DNA of 30,759 nucleotides. It comes from RGIG250 sp964540025. Its GTDB lineage: Bacteria; Bacillota; Negativicutes; Selenomonadales; Selenomonadaceae. The stretch spans positions 1 through 30,759 of the forward strand of contig CAZIKQ010000019.1 of the NCBI GenBank assembly GCA_964540025.1, written 5' to 3'. This document shows positions 1 to 7,290 of the stretch, one piece after another (positions within the stretch are counted from its first letter, which is position 1; each line of letters opens with the position of its first letter). Below the pieces are notes generated by a model, which had not been told where the DNA came from, made no database searches, and was given only the letters and a program-made list of their open reading frames with translations. Made by a program: the position numbers and the translations under genes.

Positions 1-212
1 AAATGATGGACGCATTTAGTGAGTGTCATGCATGCGACCTTAGCGATTGCCGAGCAAAGCGATGGCAGAGCTTAGGGAGTCGCAAAGCGATGGCAGAGCT
101 TAGGGAGTTGTACTATGTCGCCACCTCGCCGGACGGCGTGGATATTTCTGCCGAAGGGGCAGAGCTTAGAGAGTCGTACTACGCCGCCACCTCCCCTGGA
201 GGGGAGGCTATG
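1..212. repeat. Composite repeat with internal duplications, related to 8566-8682
   Basis: No gene is supported here. Bases 1-52 match, in inverted orientation and with few differences, the stretch ending near 8682. Both copies then run through a segment containing GGCAGAGCTTA and end in a CCTCCCC/GGGGAGG palindrome (190-207 here). A 27-base unit occurs at 54-80 and again at 82-108, and a diverged longer copy covers about 150-203, so this copy is internally expanded compared with the one near 8600. An open frame runs across it, but its protein is itself repetitive and the same DNA recurs in a non-coding gap, so I read it as repeat DNA. A mobile or slippage-prone intergenic element is an inference. 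Confidence 0.75.
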
Positions 213-306
213 AAACCGATTATATGTTGCCAATCCGCCTGACTGGGCCTTCATTTACGGGGGCATATCAAGAAAAGAAAATACCGGTGGCATTTTTGTA
301 AGCAAT

Positions 307-352
307 GGCGTATAATGCTGTCATTCAGGGAATTGCAAGACAGTTCCCAACG
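307..352. repeat. Copy 1 of a dispersed TATAATGC plus inverted-repeat element
   Basis: The stretch contains TATAATGC, a TTCAGGG segment, and an inverted repeat with arms GGGAATTG and CAGTTCCC around a short loop (one wobble pair). The same arrangement occurs at 4086-4126 and 6507-6547. At those sites it sits just upstream of reverse-strand genes and resembles a promoter. Here the leftward -10 would be weak (TATACG) and no leftward gene lies within 300 bases, so its role at this site is unclear. Confidence 0.6.
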
Positions 353-362
353 AACGTCGTTC

Positions 363-379
363 AACGGTCAAAGACCGTT
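363..379. repeat. Small perfect hairpin upstream of the first gene
   Basis: Arms AACGGTC and GACCGTT are perfectly complementary around an AAA loop and are followed by AAAATTTTG. It lies about 25 bases before the start codon at 405, so it could be a weak terminator for incoming transcription or a 5' leader hairpin. The sequence alone does not decide which. Confidence 0.5.
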
Positions 380-404
380 AAAATTTTGTATAGGTGACGT
401 GAAA

Positions 405-1559
405 ATGGAATTTTTTCTTATCACCTGCGCAGTGATGGCGGCAGTCATCGTGGGTATTCACAAGATGACGGACTATCTGGGTTTTGAAATGAAATGGCGG
501 CCCCTTGCCCTTTGCGCGGTAATGGCGGTGGCGGCAAATCTCATAACCCTGCTTGTTTCATCCTATATTACCTTCGATTATGTGGCGTTGATAGTGATTT
601 TGATCATTGCCTCAGCTGCGCTGATGACTTACTATAACGAATACCTGCTGAAGCGTGATCTGGAGTGGGAGCCGGAGGAAACCGCCCTGGAAAAGGTGGA
701 AGCAAAACTGGATTCGGTGGCCATCGGAAATAACCGGCAGACCGTGATTGAAGCCCCGGAGAGGGCGGAGCAGCCCGCCGTCGAGGCAACCGGAGCGCCT
801 GAACCTGAGAGGATCGCTCCCGAGGCTTTGCCTTTGGATATTAAGCCGCCTGATCTGACATCGGTGGCGGAATTTCCGCCGGAACCGGCTGTTCAGGCGC
901 TGCCGGTAACTGAACCGGTAGTGATAATGGAAGCTGTTTCCGAGGCGAAGCCGGAAGCAGTTTATGAACGGTCGCCGGAAGCCGCTTCCGAGATCGAGCC
1001 GGTTTTTGAGCCGGAGATGGAAGCCGTTTCCGAGTTTGAATCAATTCTCGAAGGGCCGCCGGAAGGCGTTCCCGAGCTTGAACCGATTCCTGAACGGGCG
1101 CTGGAAGCTGTTTCCGAGCCTGAACCGGTTTCCGAACCTGAACCGGAGCCTGTCCAGCCGCCGGATATTCCCGGAGACAAGCTGGCCGGGCTTTCGACCC
1201 TTTCTACTCTGGACGATTTCCTCGACTACGCGTACAACGAGAAGGGTGAAGGGAACCTGGCCACGGCGGCGGCGGCGCTGGCGGCGGCGGTGGAGAAATT
1301 TGGGGACGACAGCTACGCCCCCTTCATCGTTATCGAGCTGGCCAATGTGTACAAGGCGCAGGGTGACTATCAGGCGGCGGTCAGGGCGTACCGGGATGCC
1401 TGCCGCCTGCCGGCAGTTGCCGGGGACGAGATTACCCTGGCCCAGTTCAAAGGCTCTGAGGAATACCTGCTGAAGCTGGTGGCCGTATTGGAAAGCCATG
1501 GCACGCCGAAGTTGTCCTTTACGGAAATTCCGGAGGACTACTTCCGGGAAATTATCTGA
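405..1559 (+). CDS. Membrane-anchored protein with acidic Pro/Glu linker and TPR-like C-terminus
   Basis: I do not recognise a named family. The ATG at 405 follows AGGTG (392-396) at normal spacing; an upstream in-frame start at 315 would encode a non-hydrophobic leader across a repeat and is unlikely. The 384-residue protein has about three hydrophobic segments in its first 80 residues (roughly 2-18, 32-55, 60-78). A low-complexity linker of about 170 residues follows, with variants of PEAVSEPEP repeated. The last 120 or so residues are helical and TPR-like, including a stretch resembling ELANVYKAQGDYQAAVRAY. The likely topology is membrane anchor, acidic spacer and soluble helical protein-binding domain. 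It is transcribed in the same direction as the PRC-barrel gene 112 bases downstream, which has its own promoter. The function is unknown; a scaffold role in the envelope is only inference. Confidence 0.8.
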   Translation: MEFFLITCAVMAAVIVGIHKMTDYLGFEMKWRPLALCAVMAVAANLITLLVSSYITFDYVALIVILIIASAALMTYYNEYLLKRDLEWEPEETALEKVEAKLDSVAIGNNRQTVIEAPERAEQPAVEATGAPEPERIAPEALPLDIKPPDLTSVAEFPPEPAVQALPVTEPVVIMEAVSEAKPEAVYERSPEAASEIEPVFEPEMEAVSEFESILEGPPEGVPELEPIPERALEAVSEPEPVSEPEPEPVQPPDIPGDKLAGLSTLSTLDDFLDYAYNEKGEGNLATAAAALAAAVEKFGDDSYAPFIVIELANVYKAQGDYQAAVRAYRDACRLPAVAGDEITLAQFKGSEEYLLKLVAVLESHGTPKLSFTEIPEDYFREII

Positions 1560-1606
1560 CTTGCGGGAAAAAGATAGTATTGGGTATATTCTAATACTAT
1601 TTTTTG

Positions 1607-1615
1607 TGATATAAT
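1607..1615 (+). promoter_or_regulatory. Extended -10 promoter for the PRC-barrel gene
   Basis: TGATATAAT gives a perfect TATAAT at 1610-1615 preceded by a TG extension. No good -35 hexamer is visible at 16-18 bases, which fits an extended -10 promoter. The predicted RNA would start about 50 bases before the ATG at 1672, which has a strong AGGAGG at 1658-1663. Confidence 0.6.
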
Positions 1616-1671
1616 TATACGCAACTTTATTCTGCTAATTTTTAGAAATGTTTCGTCAGGAGGAATAACAA

Positions 1672-2538
1672 ATGTTGAAGAGAAGCGTTGAAATCCTCAA
1701 CCTGCCAGTTATCAGCATTACCGAAGGCCGGGAGCTGGGAACCAGCAAATCCCTGCTCATCGATGCAAAGAACGGCGTGGTGGCCGCCATTACCATTGAG
1801 GACGAGGACTGGTATCGCGGAGTAAAGCTCCTGCCGTACTCTTCTGTAATTGCCATCGGTGAAGATGCCGTTACCATCACCAACAGCGAGAACATTCTCA
1901 CCCTTGAGGATGCCAGCGACTATGAGACCATGCTTGACGCCAACGTCCGCATTATCGGCACGAAGGCCATTACCAAGACCGGCACGATCCAGGGCAAGGT
2001 TTCGGAGATTTTTGTAGGCGAAGGTGGCCGCATTGAGAAGTGCGCCCTCGAAAATGAAGAGGGCGGCGCCGCGGAAATCAATGCCGACCAGATTTCTATT
2101 TTCGGCAAGCAGGTCACCGTGATTGACGCTGACCTGGAATCGGAAAAAAAAACTAAAGGAATAGCCGTCCCCAAACCGGCCGCGCCCAAAGCTCCCGCCA
2201 AACCGGCGCCCGCTCCCCAGCCGCCTGTAGCAAAGAAAGCTGAGGAGGTCAGGAAAGAATCTCCCGCTCTGGAGGCTCCGGTTGTGGACGAGCCGGAGGA
2301 TGAGCCGGAGGAAACGCCGGCTGTAGAGGCGAAGCCTCAGGAATCGGCCGAATCCGCGGCCGACCGGGCTACGGAGGAGCGTCATCGCCGCTTCCTGCTG
2401 GGCAAGAAGGTGATCCGCCAGGTTGCCACGGACAGCGGCCTGGTTATCGCCGAGGTGGGGGCTACCGTTACCGAGGAAATCCTTCAGAAAGCAAAGCTTT
2501 CCAATAAGATCGTGCCCCTCTCCATGAGTGTTCAGTAA
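1672..2538 (+). CDS. PRC-barrel domain protein
   Basis: The 288-residue protein begins at an ATG 8 bases after a strong AGGAGG. Residues about 5-75 look like a PRC-barrel (photosynthetic reaction centre/RimM-type) fold, with IISITEGRELGTSKSLLID-like strands (my reading shows VISITEGRELGTSKSLLID). A second copy appears around 88-155, including TIQGKVSEIFVGEGGRIEK. A Pro/Ala/Lys then Glu-rich linker occupies about 160-230, and a conserved-looking C-terminal block (about 232-288) follows. No signal peptide or membrane segment is seen, so it is probably cytoplasmic. PRC-barrels often mediate RNA or protein contacts, but the partner cannot be told here. It ends just before a strong terminator and has its own promoter, so it is probably monocistronic. 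Confidence 0.8.
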   Translation: MLKRSVEILNLPVISITEGRELGTSKSLLIDAKNGVVAAITIEDEDWYRGVKLLPYSSVIAIGEDAVTITNSENILTLEDASDYETMLDANVRIIGTKAITKTGTIQGKVSEIFVGEGGRIEKCALENEEGGAAEINADQISIFGKQVTVIDADLESEKKTKGIAVPKPAAPKAPAKPAPAPQPPVAKKAEEVRKESPALEAPVVDEPEDEPEETPAVEAKPQESAESAADRATEERHRRFLLGKKVIRQVATDSGLVIAEVGATVTEEILQKAKLSNKIVPLSMSVQ

Positions 2539-2560
2539 TCGCTGAAAAGAGTGCTTCATT

Positions 2561-2595
2561 CCGGCTGCCGCATTAGCGGCGGCCGGGATTTTTTT
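2561..2595 (+). terminator. Intrinsic terminator after the PRC-barrel gene
   Basis: CCGGCTGCCGC and GCGGCGGCCGG form an 11-base-pair stem (one wobble) around ATTA. It is followed by GATTTTTTT, 22 bases after the stop codon. Confidence 0.85.
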
Positions 2596-2599
2596 ACAG

Positions 2600-2631
2600 A
2601 GGGAACCCTGCGGTTGACGCAGGGTTCCCTT
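2600..2631. terminator. Second hairpin in the convergent terminator cluster
   Basis: AGGGAACCCTGCG and CGCAGGGTTCCCT are perfect 13-base complements around a 5-base loop, followed on the plus strand by TTATAAAAAA. The weak T-tract makes it a back-up terminator or RNA-stabilising hairpin between two converging genes. Confidence 0.65.
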
Positions 2632-2633
2632 TA

Positions 2634-2673
2634 TAAAAAATTACCGCCGGGCAGATTGCCGGGCGGTTTTTCA
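2634..2673 (-). terminator. Bidirectional terminator of the PAS-GGDEF gene
   Basis: Arms at about 2643-2653 and 2657-2668 pair with one G-G mismatch. On the minus strand the stem is followed closely by TTTTTT, and on the plus strand by TTTTT. It lies 23 bases beyond the reverse gene's stop, so it should end that transcript and can also stop forward read-through. Confidence 0.75.
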
Positions 2674-2690
2674 GGAGATGGTTTATCAGT

Positions 2691-4004
2691 TTATCTGGGG
2701 AGGTCATCGTAGAAGCAGTAGGCAGAGTCAGCCTTTGCCCGCAGGAGCTCCAGGAGGATCGGACTTGGGGGCTTCGTGGGGTCAAGGGCGATGGTGAAGC
2801 CGTTGCGCCTTTTCAGATGAGCCACGGCGTAGCTGCAACGGCAGATCACATCGTCCACCGGCTGGGAGGGGTTGGGGGTATCGGCGATGCCGGCGCTGAC
2901 GGCCAGTATGTTGAGGGTTTTCTTGGGAGAGAAGGATTTTTTCAAACGGGAGAACAGGCCGTCCAAGGGATCGGTGATTTTTGTCCGTTCCACTTCACCC
3001 AGAACCGCCACCGCAAAAATATCGCCGTTCATTCTGACGCAGAGGTTGTCAGGAAAAGCTTCCCGAAGCAATTGGGAGAAGCGGAGGATGGCCTCGTCCC
3101 CGGCCTGATGGCCGAAGCATTCGTTTACCAGCCGGAGGTTGTCAAGGTCAAAGAGGATGACCGTAACCCGGAGAGTCTTCCGCTCGTGGGCCAGCATCAT
3201 GTAGAAGGCGTAGCGGTTGTACAGGCCGGTGAGGGGGTCGGAGAAGGCCATGGCATCGATCCGCCGCTTCAGGTTCATCTCATCAGTGGCGTCATGGGCT
3301 ACCGCAACGGTACCAATGGCAGAACCGTCTTCATCCCGGAGGGGAGACTTGTAGACTGAAAGAGTCCGGGGGCCGTCCGCTTTGTCTACCCGCTCCTCAA
3401 AGCGGCAGGTTCCCCCCTGCCAGAGAACCTCGGCGTCGGTTTCCAGGCAGATAAAATTCCCATTCCGGTACGCTTCCTCGGTAATATCCCAGATGTAGTA
3501 GTGATCGTGTCCCTCCACATCTTCCCTTGGCTTGCCGACGAAATCGCAAAAGGCGTTGTTTACTTTCAGATGATCGCCTTTTACATCCTTAAACCAAACC
3601 AGATCCGGAAGAGTATTTATTATTGTATCAAGGGCGCTGCGGTAGTAGTAGCTTTCTTTTCTGGCCAGAAAGTCGGCCAGCATCCGGCGCAGCCGGTAAT
3701 CCCAAAGCGCATCCGTCATCCGATCCGGCCACACCTCCCGAAGCAGGGAGAGGGTATCCGGGTCGAGAGCTTCTTCATGGCCGGTTACGAGGTAGAGGGC
3801 GGCGGAGGGAGCCAGCTGGCGGACTTCCGCCGGGGTAAGACCGGCATTATCACCCATGATGATGATATCGCAGGCTGGCCATTGAAGGCTGCCGAAGGAG
3901 GGAATGGATACCAGCCGGGTTCCATCGGGGGCCAGCCCCCGCAGCTGCTCGGCCCGGCTTTCCGGCAGCGCCGCAAGGAGAACAGATAATTTCGGACTAT
4001 ACAT
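2691..4004 (-). CDS. PAS-GGDEF signalling protein with degenerate active-site motif
   Basis: The start is placed at the ATG at 4004, preceded by GAGG at good spacing. An upstream in-frame start at 4127 lies inside the predicted promoter. The 437-residue protein has a receiver-like but unrecognised N-terminal region (about 1-115, with DIIIMGDN and LYLVTGHEE strands). A PAS domain (about 122-238, containing NTLPDLVWFKDVKGDH) and a GGDEF domain (about 247-405, with DPLTGLYNR, FDLDN and GHQAGDE) follow. The signature normally read GGDEF is NGDIF at residues 326-330, so the first glycine and the catalytic acidic residue are replaced. No RxxD inhibitory site is seen at the usual place. The fold is clear, but cyclic-di-GMP synthesis is doubtful; a sensory or effector role without catalysis is more likely. 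No membrane segment is visible. Confidence 0.85.
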   Translation of the reverse strand: MYSPKLSVLLAALPESRAEQLRGLAPDGTRLVSIPSFGSLQWPACDIIIMGDNAGLTPAEVRQLAPSAALYLVTGHEEALDPDTLSLLREVWPDRMTDALWDYRLRRMLADFLARKESYYYRSALDTIINTLPDLVWFKDVKGDHLKVNNAFCDFVGKPREDVEGHDHYYIWDITEEAYRNGNFICLETDAEVLWQGGTCRFEERVDKADGPRTLSVYKSPLRDEDGSAIGTVAVAHDATDEMNLKRRIDAMAFSDPLTGLYNRYAFYMMLAHERKTLRVTVILFDLDNLRLVNECFGHQAGDEAILRFSQLLREAFPDNLCVRMNGDIFAVAVLGEVERTKITDPLDGLFSRLKKSFSPKKTLNILAVSAGIADTPNPSQPVDDVICRCSYAVAHLKRRNGFTIALDPTKPPSPILLELLRAKADSAYCFYDDLPR

Positions 4005-4085
4005 AAAATCCCTCGTTTCCTCTGGAGATGATCGGCTGACTGATCGAGAAATAAACGTAAATAAATGCGAACATACCTCAAGTGC

Positions 4086-4126
4086 CATTATAATGCGGTT
4101 CTTCAGGAAATTGCAAGGCAATTCCA
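4086..4126 (-). promoter_or_regulatory. Promoter of the PAS-GGDEF gene overlapped by an inverted repeat (copy 2)
   Basis: Read on the minus strand, TTGCAA (4116-4111) and TATAAT (4092-4087) are spaced by 18 bases and would start an RNA about 75 bases before the ATG. The -35 is embedded in an inverted repeat (about 4106-4125, arms GGAAATTGC and GCAATTCC around AAG). The -10 lies in a near-palindrome around ATTATAAT. The same arrangement recurs at 6507-6547 and, weaker, at 307-352. A regulator could bind the inverted repeat over the -35, which is inference. Confidence 0.6.
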
Positions 4127-4135
4127 TCTGTTGAC

Positions 4136-4600
4136 AGGCCGCCTGATGGGTAACCTCTAATCCGTCTCATAGGCTCCCCTCTAAGGGAGCTGGCGGCGAA
4201 GCCGTCTGAGGGGTGAATACACTCTGCTCGGCTTACCTTATAGATACTCCGGTTAATCTTTTACCCTCTCCGGCACATCTGGCGATGTGCCATTTCTCCC
4301 AAAGGGAGAGGCCAGCTTGTCGACAAAGGCCACTTTACCCATTGGCTCCCCTGTAGGGGAGCTGTCAGCGAAGCTGACTGAGGGGTGATATAAGTAAACC
4401 TCTCGGCTGATCTTCACCCCTCCGGTCTTCGGCCTGCGGCCTTCGACCACCTCCCCTACAGGGGAGGCTTTGAGTTGTGGCAGTTACTCCACGGGGAGCC
4501 TTTGGGCTGGGTAAAAGGGTAGACATAGAGCTTTTTGTCAACAGTCTGACCTCTCCCAAAGAGAGAGGCAAGAAGCTACCCTGGAGGGGAGGCTTTTGGG
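4136..4600. repeat. Cluster of palindromic intergenic repeats
   Basis: No gene is supported in this gap. It holds several units of a palindromic repeat family. At 4147-4217, TAACCTCTAATCCGTCTCA is followed by a GGCTCCCCT palindrome and a GGCGGCGAAGCCG hairpin ending in GAGGGGTGA. At 4337-4390 there is a copy with the GTCAGCGAAGCTGAC hairpin. At 4414-4473 an inverted-type unit starts CACCCCTCC and ends CCTCCCCTACAGGGGAGG. At about 4262-4315 and 4549-4592 there are diverged relatives built on CTCTCCC. Neighbouring units in opposite orientation could fold into long stems. The family resembles REP/BIME elements, and its function is not known. Confidence 0.85.
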
Positions 4601-4662
4601 GTTGCTGGTTCTCATTGAGTTTTTCGGAGAGGCCAACGCGAGTATATTTCCCGCTTTACTTT

Positions 4663-5571
4663 TTACAGGGTTTCATCAAACCGGGAGCCTATCAGCCGCC
4701 TGTCTCCCGCCGCCCTGGCGTCGGTGACGGTCTGCCGGGACAGGGTAAAGCCCCGGCCCATTACCTCGTTGGCGTCAATGAATATCATGAAGGCGGTGGG
4801 ATCCACCTGGTTGACCAGGTTTTTCAGGCGGGCGATTTCCGTCATGCGGACAACGGAAAAGACCACCTGCTTATCATCGTGATAAAAGGCGCCGGAACCG
4901 TTTAGGAAGGTGGCGCCCCGTTCCAGTCCCTGGATGATTCCCTCCGCAATTTCCTGAGGGCGCCGGGAAATGATGATCACGGCTTTGCGGTGGTTGAAGC
5001 CGGCCGCCAGCATATCGGACAACCGGCCGGCGATAAACATGGAGATGAGGGTGTACATGGCGGGAGCCGGGCCAAAGAGGAAAGCGGCCATCACCATAAT
5101 ACAGCAGTTGATGCCGAAAACCACTTCGCCCATGTTGAAGGAGTAATATTTCTTGACGATGGCGGCGGCGATATCCATGCCGCCGGAGCTGGCCCCCAGC
5201 CTGAACAGGATGCCGAAGCCGATCCCGTTGAAGACGCCGCCGTAGATTGCGGTCAGAAGGATGTCGTCCGTGATGTATTGATGGCTCATAAATTCCGTGG
5301 CGTCAAGACACACCGAGAACATCACCGTGGCAAACAGCACCTCGGCCACGTATTTTTTCCCCAGCATCCGCCAGGCGGCAATCAGAAGGGGCACGTTGAG
5401 GGCCAGGGTGACCACGCCGGCAGGAATGCCGAACAGGTAGTAGCAGATGATGCCCAGACCGGCCAAGCCGCCGGAGAGGAGGTGGTGCTGGACGAGAAAG
5501 ACGTTGATGGAACCGGCGGCAATAAGACAGCCGGCCACCACGAACAGATAGTGAGTAAATTTTTTCAGCAT
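4663..5571 (-). CDS. YitT family membrane protein
   Basis: The 302-residue protein has the layout of the YitT family (DUF161 plus C-terminal DUF2179). About six hydrophobic segments occupy the first 190 residues, including INVFLVQHHLLSGGLAGLG and the family-typical FRLGASSGGMDIAA. A soluble α/β domain follows (about 195-285), with RKAVIIISRRPQEIA and an FIDANEVMGRGF-like block. It lies 14 bases after the EamA-type transporter on the same strand, and the two probably share the promoter near 6510. The ATG at 5571 has an upstream GAGAGG. The transported substrate is unknown for most members of this family, so no specific function is assigned. Confidence 0.88.
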   Translation of the reverse strand: MLKKFTHYLFVVAGCLIAAGSINVFLVQHHLLSGGLAGLGIICYYLFGIPAGVVTLALNVPLLIAAWRMLGKKYVAEVLFATVMFSVCLDATEFMSHQYITDDILLTAIYGGVFNGIGFGILFRLGASSGGMDIAAAIVKKYYSFNMGEVVFGINCCIMVMAAFLFGPAPAMYTLISMFIAGRLSDMLAAGFNHRKAVIIISRRPQEIAEGIIQGLERGATFLNGSGAFYHDDKQVVFSVVRMTEIARLKNLVNQVDPTAFMIFIDANEVMGRGFTLSRQTVTDARAAGDRRLIGSRFDETL

Positions 5572-5585
5572 AACGAGCCTCTCTT

Positions 5586-6467
5586 TTATTTTCCTTTTGC
5601 CAGGATACAGATTGCCGTCAGGATCATGATCATTCCCAAAAGCTCGGCCCGGCCGAAGGTAACCCCCAGCAGGAGGCCGGAGAGAATGACGGAAGCGGCC
5701 GGTTCAAGACAGCTGGTCATGGCGGCGTCGGAAGGCCCCACCAGGCGGAGGCTGGCCATGTACAGGACGAAAGCGAAGACCGTGCCTCCCACGACGATAT
5801 AGAAGAAAGCCAGGGCGGCCGTCAGGTCCATAATGCCGCCAAAATTCCAGGGGCGGGCAAAGGGGGTAAAGAGCAGGCCGCCTGCCAGCACTCCCCAGCC
5901 CACCACCAGCTCCGGGGAGTAAATGGTGAGCAGCCGCCGGGGCTGCAGGGTGTATACCGCCTGGGCGGCGCCTGTGGCGAGGCCCAGGCAGAGGGCCAGG
6001 GGAGTAATGGCCAGGGCGCCCAAGTCGCCCTTTGTCACTAAAACGGCGGAGCCGGCCACCGCCAGAAAAACGCAGAACAGCTCCCGGCCGGCAGGCAGCT
6101 GCCAGTCCCGGAGGGCCACGTAGACCACGATGAACACCGGCATGAGGTAGCCGAGGGTGGTGGCGGTGGGGGCGTTGCTGACCTTGATACAGGCGTAGTA
6201 GGTGTATTGGGTCAGCAGCATACCGAATATGGAGAAGACGATGATTTCCCGCCGGTCCAGAGCATTCCGCCACAGGGCGAAAATGTTTTCTCCCCGGAGG
6301 CGGCAGTACATCAGCAGCAGGCAGCCGGCCAGGAGCATTCTGACGGCGGTAAGCCATTCGGGAGAAAAGCTCCGGGCTTGCAGCAGGAATTGGGCCGCCA
6401 CCCCGGCACAGCCCCAGAAGGCGGCTCCGGCAGCGGCGAGAGCCATGCCTTTATGCTTTGTGGTCAT
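5586..6467 (-). CDS. EamA/DMT-type transporter
   Basis: The 293-residue protein consists almost entirely of hydrophobic helices (about ten) with the internal two-fold pattern of drug/metabolite transporters of the EamA family. The first half starts GMALAAAGAAFWGCAGVAAQF; the second half, from about residue 150, ends in the typical ASVILSGLLLG segment. Members export or import amino acids, nucleotides or other small metabolites, and the substrate cannot be read from the sequence. It is the first gene of a two-gene reverse unit with the YitT-like gene. The ATG follows AAAGGAAA, and a predicted promoter lies about 40-70 bases upstream. Confidence 0.88.
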   Translation of the reverse strand: MTTKHKGMALAAAGAAFWGCAGVAAQFLLQARSFSPEWLTAVRMLLAGCLLLMYCRLRGENIFALWRNALDRREIIVFSIFGMLLTQYTYYACIKVSNAPTATTLGYLMPVFIVVYVALRDWQLPAGRELFCVFLAVAGSAVLVTKGDLGALAITPLALCLGLATGAAQAVYTLQPRRLLTIYSPELVVGWGVLAGGLLFTPFARPWNFGGIMDLTAALAFFYIVVGGTVFAFVLYMASLRLVGPSDAAMTSCLEPAASVILSGLLLGVTFGRAELLGMIMILTAICILAKGK

Positions 6468-6506
6468 TTATTTTTCCTTTGAAGGGAGAATTTTGAAGTA
6501 CGGATT

Positions 6507-6547
6507 CATTATAATGCAGGCTTTCAGGGAAAAGCAAGGCAATTCCC
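6507..6547 (-). promoter_or_regulatory. Promoter of the EamA-YitT unit overlapped by an inverted repeat (copy 3)
   Basis: On the minus strand, TTGCTT (6537-6532) and TATAAT (6513-6508) are 18 bases apart, the same spacing as at 4086-4126. The imperfect inverted repeat at 6527-6547 (right arm GCAATTCCC, left arm GGGAAAAGC) covers the -35. Spacer bases such as CCTGAA are also shared with the other copies, so this is a repeated block and not only two hexamers. Confidence 0.6.
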
Positions 6548-6588
6548 GCTCAATAATTTTAACAGCTTTGCTCCAGAGTCCGGGCGGT

Positions 6589-6617
6589 TTGAAAAAAGCC
6601 CGGCAACCTGCTATAGT
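6589..6617 (+). promoter_or_regulatory. Sigma-70-type promoter for sfsA
   Basis: TTGAAA (6589-6594) and TATAGT (6612-6617) are separated by the ideal 17 bases. Transcription would begin about 15 bases before the sfsA ATG. It is divergent from the EamA promoter about 50 bases away. Confidence 0.7.
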
Positions 6618-6639
6618 GGAGGCAGTCAGGAGGACGGCC

Positions 6640-7290
6640 ATGAAATACGAAAACTGTACTATCGGGCGGTTCATAGAGCGGCCGAACCGCTTCATCGCCC
6701 GGGTGGAAATAGCGGGGCGGCAGGAAACTGTCCACGTGAAAAATACCGGCCGCTGCAAGGAGCTGTTGGCGCCTCAGCGGGAGGTGGCCCTGGTAAGGAG
6801 CGGCAATCCGGCCCGCAAGACCCGGTATGATCTGGTGGCGGTGAAGAAGCCTTCCGTCGGCTGGATAAATATCGACAGCCAGGCGCCGAATCAGGCGGTG
6901 AGGGAGTGGCTGGAGGCCGGGGACTACGACTTGATAAAGCCGGAATACAAATACGGAAAATCCCGGATCGACTTTTATCTGGAAAAGGGAGCCGAGAAAA
7001 TCCTGCTGGAGGTAAAGGGCTGCACGCTGGAGGTGGCGGGGAAGGGATATTTTCCGGACGCGCCCACGGAGCGGGGGGTGAAGCATCTCCGGGAGCTGGC
7101 CGGGGCCGCGGCGGCGGGCTACACCGCCGTGGTTGCTTTCGTCATTCAGATAAACGGCGTGAGGGAGGTCTATCCCAATGTGGCCACCCATCCGGAATTT
7201 GGCGAAGCCCTGGAGGAGGCGGAGGCCGCCGGAGTAAAAATATGGCGGCTCCCCTGCCGGGTAGCCGCCGATAGGCTGGAAATAATTTAG
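6640..7290 (+). CDS. sfsA: SfsA family DNA/RNA nuclease-like protein
   Basis: The 216-residue protein matches the SfsA family along its length. The N-terminal OB-like part contains RFIERPNRFIARVEI and the family hallmark VHVKNTGRC. The C-terminal nuclease-like part carries GKSRIDFYL, LLEVKGCTLE, FPDAPTERG and KHLREL; the D, E and K residues there form the PD-(D/E)xK-type site. SfsA was named for sugar fermentation stimulation in E. coli, and its true role is unsettled. The start at 6640 is preceded by AGGAGG (6628-6633); in-frame starts further upstream lie inside the opposite-strand transporter and are rejected. Its last 4 bases overlap the end of the converging alcohol dehydrogenase gene. 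Confidence 0.93.
   Translation: MKYENCTIGRFIERPNRFIARVEIAGRQETVHVKNTGRCKELLAPQREVALVRSGNPARKTRYDLVAVKKPSVGWINIDSQAPNQAVREWLEAGDYDLIKPEYKYGKSRIDFYLEKGAEKILLEVKGCTLEVAGKGYFPDAPTERGVKHLRELAGAAAAGYTAVVAFVIQINGVREVYPNVATHPEFGEALEEAEAAGVKIWRLPCRVAADRLEII

Noticed and set aside
3..242. Open frame of 79 codons at the left edge
   Set aside because: It lies wholly in a composite repeat that recurs in a non-coding gap at 8566-8682, its protein is only an echo of the DNA repeat, and it has no ribosome site.
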